Assembly: GCF_008122265.1 (NCBI RefSeq)
Contig: NZ_CP043042.1
Span: 248,001-312,000, forward strand
Source of the DNA: Marinobacter fonticola
GTDB lineage: Bacteria; Pseudomonadota; Gammaproteobacteria; Pseudomonadales; Oleiphilaceae
Direction: 5' to 3'
DNA length: 64,000 bases
Below are positions 1-8,328 of this stretch, piece after piece; the stretch's first letter is position 1, and each line of letters starts with the position of its first letter. The notes below the pieces were generated by a model that saw only the letters and a program-made list of their open reading frames with translations, made no database searches and was not told the origin of the DNA. Made by a program: the position numbers and the translations under genes.

Positions 1-1088
1 ACCAGTACGACGCTCTCGCACCCATCCAATGGCCAGTCAATCCGGCGTTTCCTGCCGGGCGGGCACGGCTTTTCGACGACGGGCAGTTTGCCACGCCGGA
101 CGGCCGGGCCCGTTTTATCGCCGTGAAACCCTCATTGCCGCGCCAGCAAACAGACGACACTTATCCGCTGGTGGTCAACAGCGGCCGCATCCGTGACCAG
201 TGGCACACCATGACCCGCACGGGCCGTGCTGCCAGGCTGTGGCAGCATCGGGCGGAGCCGTTTATCGATGTTCACCCGGGAGATTTGGAAAAACAGGGGC
301 TAAAGCCGGGCCAGCTGGCCCGATTGATCGGACGGAAGGGCGAGTTTGTCGGGCGTTTGCAGGCTGTCGATGAGCAGCGCGAGGGCGAGGTTTTCATCCC
401 GATTCATTGGAACCAGCAGTTTTCCGCCAAGGGCATGGCCTCCAGTCTGATGGCGCCGGTGGTGGACCCCGTGTCTGGCCAACCGGAATCGAAACATGGT
501 GTGGCGCGGCTCGAGCCCTTGGCGGTCCGCTGGGAGGCCCGGCTGCTGTGCCGGCCGGGCCACGCGGGCTTCTGGCAGGCCGAGCACTGGTCGAAAGTGC
601 CTCAGGCTGGCTGCGACAGTTGGTGGCTGGCGGGGCCGGAGGCGCCGGACTGGCCCCAGTGGGCGCAGCAGTGGCTGGGCGGCACGCCGCAGCTGGAGAT
701 GTCCGATGTTGCGGCAGGCCGCTATCGCGCAGCCCGGTTCCATCAAGGCCGGTTGCTGGCGGTCCTGATTGCGGAGCCGGCCGGCGGTACGTTGCCCGAC
801 TTGGCCTGGCTGGCTCAATGCTTCACGCGCGATGCACTGTCCGCCGCTGAAAGGCGTGCGATTCTGGCGGGACGGGATGTGGAGCAACCGGATATCGGGC
901 CTGTGATCTGTAGCTGTTTCCAGGTGGGGGAAAAACAGATCGCTGCAGCGCTGCAAAACGGGGCGGACTCGGTGGATGCGCTGGGCGTTGCTTTGAAATG
1001 TGGGACCAACTGTGGCTCCTGTGTCCCGGAGCTGAAGAAGCTGGTGGAACAGGCCCGTATTGGCGATGCGGAAACGGCGAGCCGCTGA
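1..1088 (+). CDS. nasA: Assimilatory nitrate reductase catalytic subunit, C-terminal part (partial)
   Basis: The reading frame is open from base 3, so the gene starts upstream of the window. The visible part has the C-terminal molybdopterin-dinucleotide-binding domain (NSGRIRDQWHTMTRTGRA, then HPGD and a P-IHW-NQQF-like stretch). A BFD-like [2Fe-2S] domain follows at the end (CSCF, then about 35 residues later KCGTNCGSC). This order is typical of the NasA/NarB assimilatory nitrate reductases that reduce nitrate to nitrite in the cytoplasm. The N-terminal 4Fe-4S and Mo domains must lie outside the window. The gene is followed on the opposite strand by a SprT-like gene, so it is the last gene of its transcript. 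Confidence 0.88.
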   Translation, partial: QYDALAPIQWPVNPAFPAGRARLFDDGQFATPDGRARFIAVKPSLPRQQTDDTYPLVVNSGRIRDQWHTMTRTGRAARLWQHRAEPFIDVHPGDLEKQGLKPGQLARLIGRKGEFVGRLQAVDEQREGEVFIPIHWNQQFSAKGMASSLMAPVVDPVSGQPESKHGVARLEPLAVRWEARLLCRPGHAGFWQAEHWSKVPQAGCDSWWLAGPEAPDWPQWAQQWLGGTPQLEMSDVAAGRYRAARFHQGRLLAVLIAEPAGGTLPDLAWLAQCFTRDALSAAERRAILAGRDVEQPDIGPVICSCFQVGEKQIAAALQNGADSVDALGVALKCGTNCGSCVPELKKLVEQARIGDAETASR

Positions 1089-1123
1089 GGCGGCCGGTGC
1101 TGGCTAGCCCGGGACAATGCCGG

Positions 1124-1825
1124 TCAGCGATGGGTCATCATGGAAACCGGCACACGGTAGCGTGCCCCGCGCCAGCGACCCGTACCCTGCACGGTGCAGG
1201 TGCGCCGATTGATACGGACGATCTCGCCCTCCCGCTGGTGCCGGTCGCGGCCGAAGCGCACCGCGTCCCCCACCGAAAAGGCCTGCAGCTGTTCTCGGAC
1301 ATCGTTGAGGTTCATGGTGGTCTGGGGCAGCTCGATACCTGACCGTGCGCTCCGCTCCAGCAGGAAATGCCTGACCGCGGCCGCGCCGCCGCTCCCATGT
1401 AATTCATCGAGAATAGTGTAGAACGCCGCATTATGAACCGAACCGTAGCGCCGCTCGCCGCTGATGCTCTGCAGCAAATGGGCGAACTCATGGCAGCAGG
1501 TATGGGCCAGCAGGTTGGCGGTAGACACCTCCCCGTCGAAATAACCCTTGTGCTGGATCTCCCGGGTCGATAACCAGCCCTGGCTGGTCTGCGCTGAGAA
1601 CTTGGCTTCGACCATGCGCTGGCCGAAGCTGATGAGGTGATGGTGGGTATTGGGGTCAAACCGGTGATAAGTGGCCTGGCCCGAACCGATCCGGCATTTC
1701 AGCTCGCTACGGGCCGAGCGCTGCTTCACCCAGTCCCTTGCCGGCCCCCAGAGAATAGCCTCGGTGGCGCTGCACATCAGGCGTGCGGTGTGGTGGATCG
1801 TCTGTGGGGTGGGACTGCTGGTCAT
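1124..1825 (-). CDS. SprT-like zinc metalloprotease family protein
   Basis: A 233-residue protein with a zinc-protease signature H112-E-F-A-H116 inside a helix (CCHEFAHLLQS), followed by HNAAFY, as in SprT-like proteins. The C-terminal part (about 185-230) resembles a small beta-barrel or SH3-like domain (VGDAVRFGRDRHQREGEIVRI), often seen after SprT-like domains. There is no signal peptide, so it is cytoplasmic. It is convergent with nasA and stands alone. The substrate is unknown. SprT relatives in eukaryotes cut DNA-protein crosslinks, but that role is not shown for this family. Confidence 0.7.
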   Translation of the reverse strand: MTSSPTPQTIHHTARLMCSATEAILWGPARDWVKQRSARSELKCRIGSGQATYHRFDPNTHHHLISFGQRMVEAKFSAQTSQGWLSTREIQHKGYFDGEVSTANLLAHTCCHEFAHLLQSISGERRYGSVHNAAFYTILDELHGSGGAAAVRHFLLERSARSGIELPQTTMNLNDVREQLQAFSVGDAVRFGRDRHQREGEIVRINRRTCTVQGTGRWRGARYRVPVSMMTHR

Positions 1826-1955
1826 GCCGGGTAAGGGGTCCTCGATGGTATCGGGAGAATAATGGCGCCTTGGGGCCCTGGCTGCAACTTGGTTACGCGG
1901 ACCCCAAATTCGCCGTACCCACTGCCGCTGGCAGGGGGTTCAATGGCAAGTCCGG

Positions 1956-2840
1956 TCACACAATATCGAGAGGGGATTTGTGCCGGGGCGCGGGGAAGAC
2001 CTTATCGAGTCGTTCCAGGACGTCGTCGTTCAGTTGAAGTGAGAGGGCCGCAGCGTTCTGCTCCACATGTTCGGTGCTGGCAGCCTTGGGAATGGCGATG
2101 ACGTTGCGCCGGCCTTCCACTGGACGGATCGCCCAGGCCAGCAGCACCTGGGCCGGGGTAGCCTTCAGTTCGCTGGCGATGTCTTGCACGGTGGCATCGG
2201 TCAGCAGTTCACGACCCAGGCGGCCACCCTGGGCGAGAGGGCAGTACGCCATGATCGGCATGTCCTGCTCTTGCTGCCAGGAGCGCAGGGAGTGTTCGAT
2301 ACCCCGGGACCCCAGATTGTAGAGCACCTGATTCACCGCACACTCCGAACCGCCGTTGGCTCGTTGAACGGCCTGCATATTGTCCACGTCGAAGTTGGAG
2401 ACACCGAAACGCCTGATCTTGCCCTGCTCTTGCAGCCGCTGGAAGGCCTCGAAGGTTTCCTCGAGGGGAATGCTGCCTGGCCAGTGCAGCAGGTAAAGAT
2501 CCAGGCAGTCGATACCCAGGCGCTTCAGGCTGTTCTCGCAGGCCTCGATAGCACTTGTGCTGCCCGCGTTCCAGGGATACACCTTGGAAACCACGAAGGC
2601 ATCATCGCGGCGCCCGCGCAGGGCTTCACCGACAACCGTTTCAGCGGCGCCTTCGCCGTACATTTCTGCGGTATCGATGAGCGTGAGCCCCTGATCGAGC
2701 CCTTGCTGGAGCGCCCTGACTTCCTGATCTTTCGGCGCCAGACCCTCGCCCATGTACCAGGTACCCTGGCCGATGGCGGGCAAGGCAAGTTCGGGTTGCC
2801 GTCCGGTGGCTTGGAGATGCACGTGTGGTGTTGTTGTCAT
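1956..2840 (-). CDS. Aldo/keto reductase
   Basis: About 294 residues from the chosen ATG at 2840, which has AGAAGGAC upstream; the longer frame to 2906 has no such site. The TIM-barrel reductase signatures are present: the catalytic tyrosine in DTAEMYGEGAAE, the lysine in VVSKVYPWN, and LDLYLLHWPG with the following cofactor-barrel strands. It should reduce aldehydes or ketones with NADPH in the cytoplasm. The nearest relatives are the bacterial AKR class often labelled YeaE-like. It is transcribed alone. The physiological substrate cannot be read from the sequence. Confidence 0.88.
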   Translation of the reverse strand: MTTTPHVHLQATGRQPELALPAIGQGTWYMGEGLAPKDQEVRALQQGLDQGLTLIDTAEMYGEGAAETVVGEALRGRRDDAFVVSKVYPWNAGSTSAIEACENSLKRLGIDCLDLYLLHWPGSIPLEETFEAFQRLQEQGKIRRFGVSNFDVDNMQAVQRANGGSECAVNQVLYNLGSRGIEHSLRSWQQEQDMPIMAYCPLAQGGRLGRELLTDATVQDIASELKATPAQVLLAWAIRPVEGRRNVIAIPKAASTEHVEQNAAALSLQLNDDVLERLDKVFPAPRHKSPLDIV

Positions 2841-3288
2841 CTGAGCTGTCCTTCTCTGTGAAAATGATGCCGGCCCCCATCGATGAAGGCGCGGCAAGTC
2901 ACGCAAAAAAATCAGGCAGGGTATCTAAATGGTGACCTGTCCCCTAGGCCCAGACCCCGTGGCCCACGGGCTGGGGTGAATCGTCTCTGGGGTGGGGACG
3001 GCTGGGCATGGGCTTCTCGGTCATTCCGAAAGAGTAATGGAGTCCGCGCCTGAGCTGCAACCTGACGGCTGAGACTGCAGGTGCCCGCCGGGTTTCGGGC
3101 AAGTGATTTGCAGGATCAGCCAAGAATTCATGTTGTGCCGGGTCCATTCCCTGACTAGCTTAAAAGGTATTCGAATATAAAAAGGTCTGATGAGAGTCCT
3201 TTCCTGGCTGCACTGTCCTAACGCGGCCTGTTACCCAGTACGCTGCACCGGTCCGGGGGCGGCCTAATTCGGTCGCGTTCCCTTGCGT

Positions 3289-3307
3289 GCGAGCTTCGCC
3301 AGCTCGC
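3289..3307 (+). promoter_or_regulatory. Inverted repeat in the 523-base gap before the molybdenum hydroxylase operon
   Basis: The gap 2841-3363 holds no convincing gene. A perfect 7-base inverted repeat GCGAGCT-TCGCC-AGCTCGC lies 57 bases before the start codon of the 2Fe-2S subunit and could form a leader hairpin or an operator. An AT-rich stretch near 3166-3186 is a possible promoter. A second short palindrome (CCCGTGG-C-CCACGGG) lies near 2953-2967. No factor can be named. Confidence 0.3.
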
Positions 3308-3363
3308 GTGAAAGAAGCCTAAGCGTTCGGTGCGGACGTCGACGAAACGGCATGGAGGCAACA

Positions 3364-3825
3364 ATGGCTGTCAGTTTCGAACTCAATGGCAAGCAAGTGT
3401 CTGCGGATGTCGATCCCGACACGCCGCTACTGTGGGTCATCCGCGATCATTTTCGGTTGACCGGCACCAAGTTCGGTTGCGGTATCGCTCAGTGCGGCGC
3501 CTGTACCGTGCATATGAACGGCCTGACACGGCGCTCCTGCGTGACCCCGATATCCCAGGTCGACGGCGGTATTGTCACCACCATCGAGGGTTTGGACGGC
3601 CGGGAAGCAAAAGCCATTCAAGACGCCTGGATCGCCCTCGATGTGCCACAGTGCGGCTTTTGCCAATCCGGCCAGGTCATGTCGGCGGCAGCATTGTTAC
3701 GGGAAATGCCCCAACCCACGGATGAGAATATCGACCAGGCCATGGCCGGGAATATCTGCCGTTGTGCTACTTATGCCCGCATCCGCAAGGCCATCCACAA
3801 TGCTGCGGATACGCTGGAGGGATGA
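3364..3825 (+). CDS. 2Fe-2S subunit of isoquinoline 1-oxidoreductase-type molybdenum hydroxylase (IorA-like)
   Basis: A protein of 153 residues. The ATG at 3364 follows GGAGG and begins the conserved MAVSFELNGK. It holds the plant-type ferredoxin cluster (C-G-I-A-Q-C-G-A-C, then a fourth Cys in RRSC) and the second helical 2Fe-2S cluster (CGFCQSGQ and CRCATY) of the xanthine oxidase small subunit family. It passes electrons from the Mo centre of the next gene product. The stop is 3 bases before the large-subunit start, so the two are co-translated. The substrate of this enzyme class ranges from N-heterocycles to aldehydes; the sequence does not decide. Confidence 0.9.
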   Translation: MAVSFELNGKQVSADVDPDTPLLWVIRDHFRLTGTKFGCGIAQCGACTVHMNGLTRRSCVTPISQVDGGIVTTIEGLDGREAKAIQDAWIALDVPQCGFCQSGQVMSAAALLREMPQPTDENIDQAMAGNICRCATYARIRKAIHNAADTLEG

Positions 3826-3828
3826 TTC

Positions 3829-6027
3829 ATGAGCCAGGGTAACGAAACAGCAGCTCCACACGCGGACGCATCCAATGGATTGACCCGGCGCGGGTTCCTT
3901 AAGGGATCGGCCGCCGTGGCTGCAAGTCTGGTTATTGGCGTTCATCTACCGGGGCGCGCCCGGGCTGACGCGATCTCCGACGCCGCCTTTTCGCCCAACG
4001 CCTTTGTGCGGATTGGTCCGGACAGCCAAGTGACGGTCATCGTCAAGCATATTGAGTTCGGCCAGGGGCCGGTAACCGGTCTATCGACGCTGGTCGCCGA
4101 GGAACTGGATGCTGATTGGGATCAGATGCGAGCTGAGCTGGCCGTTGCAAACACTGAGAAGTATGCGAACAAGCTTTTCGGCCTGCAGGGCACGGGCGGG
4201 TCTACCGCGATGGCAAGCTCCTACGAGCAGATGCGCAAGGCTGGCGCGGCCGCACGAGCCGTGCTGGTGCAGGCTGCCGCCAACCGCTGGGGCGTTGACG
4301 CCGGCGAAATTACGGTCAGTCAGGGCACGATCAGCCATAGCGCCAGCAATCAAAGCGCGGCCTTCGGCGATCTGGTCGCGGACGCGGCGCAACTTGAAGT
4401 CCCAGCGGACCCGAAGCTGAAGAGCCCGGACCAGTTCAATCTGATTGGCACCGAGGTTCGCAAGCTGGACACGCGGGACAAGACCAACGGCACGCAAAAT
4501 TTCACCCTCGATCTGTACCCCGACAATCTGGTGACTGCAACGATTTTGCATCCACCCCAGTTTGGGGCGACCGTCGCCTCTGTCGACGACAGCAAAGCGC
4601 GCCAGGTGAAAGGTGTCATCGATGTGAAGACTATTCCCGCCGGTGTTGTGGTCTATGCCGACAATACCTACGCGGCTTTGAAGGGCCGCAAGGCGCTGAA
4701 CGTTCAGTGGGAGACCGGTAAGGCGGAAAAACGCTCCACTACCCAGATGGAACAGGATTACAGCAAGACGGCGGCGAAACCCGGGCTCGACGCGCGCAGC
4801 GAAGGGGATGTGGAAAAGTTCTTGGCGTCGGCGGACACGGTGGTCGAGGCAGAGTATTTCTTTCCGTTTCTCGCCCACGCGCCTATGGAAACACTGGATG
4901 CCGTGGTCCAGTTCCGGGACGGCCAGGTGACGGCCTGGATGGGCTCTCAGATCCAGACGCTGGACATGGGGGCGCTCGCGGGTGTGTTCGGCGTCGACAA
5001 AAGCAACGTCACCCTCTACACCGAGTATGCTGGCGGCAGTTTCGGCCGTCGCGCCCAGCCGGGCGGTGACTTCGCCACCGAGGCCGCGCAGGTGACCAAG
5101 GCGCTGGGCTCGGACCGGCCGGTGAAACTGATGTGGACCCGGGAGAACGACATCCAGGGCGGTCGTTACCGGCCGCTGGCTGTGCACAAGATGCGAGGCG
5201 GCCTGGATAAGGACGGCACTATCGTTGCCTGGGACCAGCAGATCGCGGTTCAGTCCTTCATGAAAGGCACCGCGTTCGAAAGCGCCATGATCAAGGACGG
5301 CATCGATGCGAGTGCGGTGGCGGGCTCCCAGGAGTTGCCCTACGGCATCCCCAATTTGCGCATCGGCCAGCACCTGATGGAAAACGGCGTGCCGACGCTT
5401 TGGTGGCGCTCCGTCGAGCACACCCACAATGCCTACGCCAACGAGACCTTCCTCGACGAACTGATTGAGCGGGCCGGCAAAGACCCGGTTGAAGCCCGCC
5501 TTGCCATGCTGGGGGACAAACACCCTCGGCATAGCGGCGTTTTGAGAAAAGTGGCCGAGCTTGCTGACGCGGCCGGTGCCGTGCCGGAAGGTCGGGCTCG
5601 GGGCGTGGCCGTGCACAAGAGTTTCGGCAGCTTCGTCGCGCAGATCGCCGAGGTCTCCGAAGATGCCCGCGGCGAGCCCAGGGTGCACCGGATGTGGTGC
5701 GCCGTGGATTGCGGCGTAGCTGTGAATCCGGACGTTATCCGCGCTCAGATGGAAGGGGGGATCGGCTACGGCATCGGCGCGGTCCTCTACGACGCGATTA
5801 CCCTGGATGACCAGGGCAGGGTCGAGCAGGCCAATTTTGACCGCTACCGCTCCCTGCGCATCAACGAGATGCCGGATGTAGAGGTGGCGATCATCCAGTC
5901 CACCCAGCCGCCGACGGGCGTGGGCGAACCGGGTACGCCGCCTTCGGGGCCAGCCATCGCCAATGCCTGGCGTCGACTGACAGGAAAGAGTGTCCACCGG
6001 CTACCGCTCGTGCCGATCACAGCGTAA
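3829..6027 (+). CDS. Molybdopterin-binding large subunit, isoquinoline 1-oxidoreductase beta type (IorB-like), Tat-exported
   Basis: A protein of 732 residues. The N-terminus has a twin-arginine signal (TRRGFLKG, then a hydrophobic stretch ending GRARA), so the folded enzyme with its 2Fe-2S partner is exported to the periplasm. The aldehyde oxidase/xanthine dehydrogenase Mo-binding repeats follow. The catalytic glutamate motif GVGEPGTPP is present near residues 689-697. It belongs to the IorB/PaoC-like branch that binds molybdopterin cytosine dinucleotide. The dihaem cytochrome c gene 12 bases downstream is the likely electron acceptor, giving a periplasmic dehydrogenase that feeds the respiratory chain. 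Confidence 0.9.
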   Translation: MSQGNETAAPHADASNGLTRRGFLKGSAAVAASLVIGVHLPGRARADAISDAAFSPNAFVRIGPDSQVTVIVKHIEFGQGPVTGLSTLVAEELDADWDQMRAELAVANTEKYANKLFGLQGTGGSTAMASSYEQMRKAGAAARAVLVQAAANRWGVDAGEITVSQGTISHSASNQSAAFGDLVADAAQLEVPADPKLKSPDQFNLIGTEVRKLDTRDKTNGTQNFTLDLYPDNLVTATILHPPQFGATVASVDDSKARQVKGVIDVKTIPAGVVVYADNTYAALKGRKALNVQWETGKAEKRSTTQMEQDYSKTAAKPGLDARSEGDVEKFLASADTVVEAEYFFPFLAHAPMETLDAVVQFRDGQVTAWMGSQIQTLDMGALAGVFGVDKSNVTLYTEYAGGSFGRRAQPGGDFATEAAQVTKALGSDRPVKLMWTRENDIQGGRYRPLAVHKMRGGLDKDGTIVAWDQQIAVQSFMKGTAFESAMIKDGIDASAVAGSQELPYGIPNLRIGQHLMENGVPTLWWRSVEHTHNAYANETFLDELIERAGKDPVEARLAMLGDKHPRHSGVLRKVAELADAAGAVPEGRARGVAVHKSFGSFVAQIAEVSEDARGEPRVHRMWCAVDCGVAVNPDVIRAQMEGGIGYGIGAVLYDAITLDDQGRVEQANFDRYRSLRINEMPDVEVAIIQSTQPPTGVGEPGTPPSGPAIANAWRRLTGKSVHRLPLVPITA

Positions 6028-6038
6028 GGAGACGACCC

Positions 6039-6674
6039 GTGCAACGACTGACCCTATCCCTCGCCAGTGCTGTGGTGGTTGCCGCTATCGCATCTCTCGG
6101 CATCGGCGTAGCTATCGCGGCGAACGAGCCGGAGGCGGCGCAAACGCTACAGAAGCCCGAGGCCTTTGAATCCATTCAGGACGAGCGCAAGCGCTCCATG
6201 GCGCTATTCAACGAAATGGGTAAGGTCCTCACTCACCCGCGCTGTGTAGCCTGCCATCCTGTCGGCGACAGCCCGTTGCAAGGCATGGCGCTGCAAAAGC
6301 ACGAACCACCGGTGGTTCGCGGTCAGGGCGGCATGGGCGCCCCCGGCATGCGCTGCTCGACGTGCCATGGTCAGGAAAACGTCGAGTTCAGCAGCGGCGA
6401 AGGCTCCATCCCCGGCCATCCCCGCTGGCACCTGGCGCCCCCCGAGCAAGCTTGGGAAGGCAAGAGCCTGGCGTACATCTGCGAGCAGCTCAAGGATCAG
6501 GAACGCAGCCACAAAACGCTGGAAGAACTACAGAAGCACAATGCCAGCGACACCCTGGTGGGCTGGGGCTGGAATCCCGGTGAGGGGCGTATTCCGGTGC
6601 CGGGTACTCAGAAGATCTTTGGGGATTTGACGCGGGCGTGGATTGATACTGGGGCGGCTTGTCCGGAGGGGTGA
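6039..6674 (+). CDS. Dihaem cytochrome c associated with the molybdenum hydroxylase
   Basis: 211 residues from a GTG start at 6039 behind AAGGAGACG. It has a signal peptide (hydrophobic residues 5-27, cleavage after AIA). Two haem-attachment motifs are present, C69-V-A-C-H73 and C106-S-T-C-H110, giving two c-type haems in the periplasm. It lies third in the operon with the 2Fe-2S and Mo subunits. That supports a role as electron acceptor of the exported hydroxylase, as in other IorAB-cytochrome operons. I see no membrane anchor besides the signal. Confidence 0.85.
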   Translation: MQRLTLSLASAVVVAAIASLGIGVAIAANEPEAAQTLQKPEAFESIQDERKRSMALFNEMGKVLTHPRCVACHPVGDSPLQGMALQKHEPPVVRGQGGMGAPGMRCSTCHGQENVEFSSGEGSIPGHPRWHLAPPEQAWEGKSLAYICEQLKDQERSHKTLEELQKHNASDTLVGWGWNPGEGRIPVPGTQKIFGDLTRAWIDTGAACPEG

Positions 6675-6724
6675 TAGGCACTCGTTTGGTTTTATTGTTA
6701 GCCGTGTTAACTCCGACCCCGGCG

Positions 6725-7189
6725 TTAACGGGCTGACTTTTCCGTCGTCTCGCTATGTGTCTTTTCCAGTTTAAACTGATACTTCTTGGCGCCCAGGCCA
6801 AAAACGAGACTAATGAGAAAGTAAGTCAAAACAGTGGTGCCCGTCATGATTGCGGCAATAAATGATAGGTGAGGGCCATTAATGATCAGTGCTATGTACT
6901 CAAACAGTGCACCATCTGCCAAAAAATAATTGATGAAGACTATAGTGCCAACGGAAACAACGAGCCCGCCCAGTGTACAGCCAAGAGCCAGTTGCCTTTT
7001 TTCGACTTTTTCCGGGACTCGACCGGCTTCACTGACAAAAATCATCATTGCGCCATACGCAGCGGCCAATGAGTAACCGAAGTTAGCGGCCGAAGGGATT
7101 GTGAAATTGAATAATTCCTGAGCCGCTGCGGTGCAGAACAATATAGCGGCGTAAAGTGCCGAAAAGATTAGGCTGCATTTTGTGATCAT
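6725..7189 (-). CDS. Small four-helix membrane protein (ABZJ_00895-like)
   Basis: 154 residues with four predicted membrane helices (about 6-26, 38-54, 68-95, 105-130) and a charged C-terminal tail. The loop AGRVPEKVEKRQLALG and overall size resemble the ABZJ_00895 family of unknown function, recognised by pattern only. It lies downstream of and in the same direction as the type VI lipoprotein genes, after a 125-base gap, so it might be the last gene of that island. There is no direct evidence for a link. Confidence 0.6.
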   Translation of the reverse strand: MITKCSLIFSALYAAILFCTAAAQELFNFTIPSAANFGYSLAAAYGAMMIFVSEAGRVPEKVEKRQLALGCTLGGLVVSVGTIVFINYFLADGALFEYIALIINGPHLSFIAAIMTGTTVLTYFLISLVFGLGAKKYQFKLEKTHSETTEKSAR

Positions 7190-7314
7190 GATGAATCGTC
7201 CGTGATTTGGGGCTGGTGTCCGGGTTAATGCGGCTCGTCAGCAAGCCGGTCGATAGGAGTGTCAAGAATGTGGCCGGAATGGGTTGGTCAGTTGCACTGC
7301 TGCTATGGGAAGGC

Positions 7315-8316
7315 TCATTTAACTGGGCTGGGCTGATTGACCACGCAACGGAAGCCATTGATGCCGTCTAGGGGCGAGCCACCTCGGGCAAAAACCGTTC
7401 CCCCTCCGGCAATATTGTCGCCCCGCCCAGCCCAATCCCTTACCACTTTCTCAGGCTCATCCGGATTGATGGGCATATCCGGCCCTTGGGGATTATGGGG
7501 TTCGATATGCTGGTAGGCATCCTCGTCGTACCAGTCTCGTGTCCATTCAGAGAGGTTGCCGGACATGTCATAGAGCCCCAGCGGGCTCGGGGGATAACTG
7601 CCCACGGGACGACGCTCCATGGTTGTCGAAGCGTGACTGAGCATATTGCCTGATGGCGGAATGCTAGGGTCGATGTATTCTATGGGCCGTTGCAGGTAGG
7701 TATCGTTGCGCTTGGTGCCGTCATCTGTGGCGTAAGGCACGTCCTGTCCCCGATTTCGAGCGGCAAACTCCCACTGGGCTTCGGTGGGCAAGGCAAAAGG
7801 TTTGCCCGTTTTCTCAGCCAGCCAGGCGCAATACCTTTCAGCTTCCTGATAGTTGGGGCTCCTGACTGGTTTTTTATAGTAGTTGGGGGAAAGCGGATCA
7901 TTATTGGCTGTGGTTGGAATAATCATCGCCCAGTCAAATCCGGCTTCCAAGGTATAGTCTTGGGCCCGCCCTACATCCTTGAGATAGACGATAAAGTCCC
8001 CCCAAGTAGTTTCGTATTTTGAGATCGAGTAGCTATCCAGTGACACATTGACCGGAGGTTTACTGTCATCGTTATGGCTTAGTCCCAAATAGGGGCGTCC
8101 CTTTAGCTCGCCGACATCGCCAAGTATAAAGGTGCCTCCCTCGACAAATACGAGGTTGTCTTGGGCTCGTTGCGTTACGGCATCCATCTCGGCGGCGGTG
8201 GCCTGAGGGCCTGGGTCCGAGTTTGCGCAGCCGGCCAGCAAGCTGGTTGTAAGCACCGTTAAGATGAGCCTCGACGGCCACCGGGACGTATTATACTGGT
8301 TGATTGCAATGCTCAT
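7315..8316 (-). CDS. SUMF1/FGE-fold lipoprotein, paralogue 1 of 3 (putative type VI immunity)
   Basis: 333 residues. A lipoprotein signal ends in LLAGC (Cys about residue 30) and is followed by SDPGPQ. The formylglycine-generating-enzyme-like fold is clear: VFVEGGTFILGDVG, YSISKYETTWGDF, FALPTEAQWEFAARNRG, GLYDMSGNLSEWTRDWY and a final GFRCVVNQ. The two-cysteine catalytic motif of true formylglycine-generating enzymes is not seen, so enzymatic activity is doubtful. It is the last of three near-identical genes, 12 bases after paralogue 2. Its place after a vgrG-adaptor-effector run, and its multiplication, suggest a periplasm-facing immunity protein; this is inference. Confidence 0.8.
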   Translation of the reverse strand: MSIAINQYNTSRWPSRLILTVLTTSLLAGCANSDPGPQATAAEMDAVTQRAQDNLVFVEGGTFILGDVGELKGRPYLGLSHNDDSKPPVNVSLDSYSISKYETTWGDFIVYLKDVGRAQDYTLEAGFDWAMIIPTTANNDPLSPNYYKKPVRSPNYQEAERYCAWLAEKTGKPFALPTEAQWEFAARNRGQDVPYATDDGTKRNDTYLQRPIEYIDPSIPPSGNMLSHASTTMERRPVGSYPPSPLGLYDMSGNLSEWTRDWYDEDAYQHIEPHNPQGPDMPINPDEPEKVVRDWAGRGDNIAGGGTVFARGGSPLDGINGFRCVVNQPSPVK

Positions 8317-8328
8317 TCTGAGAAAGAC

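Noticed and set aside
1900..1960. Sequence resembling a short dispersed repeat near the end of the aldo/keto reductase gene
   Set aside because: Only one weak copy with no inverted structure; not enough to call a repeat.
2944..3147. 67-residue minus-strand frame in the gap before the molybdenum hydroxylase operon
   Set aside because: No ribosome site, no recognisable family and compositionally like random GC-rich DNA.
4081..5997. 638-residue open frame on the minus strand, opposite the molybdenum hydroxylase
   Set aside because: It is a shadow of a GC-rich gene: the plus strand is a full-length conserved Mo subunit, and the antisense product has low-complexity Arg/His-rich content and no recognisable domain.
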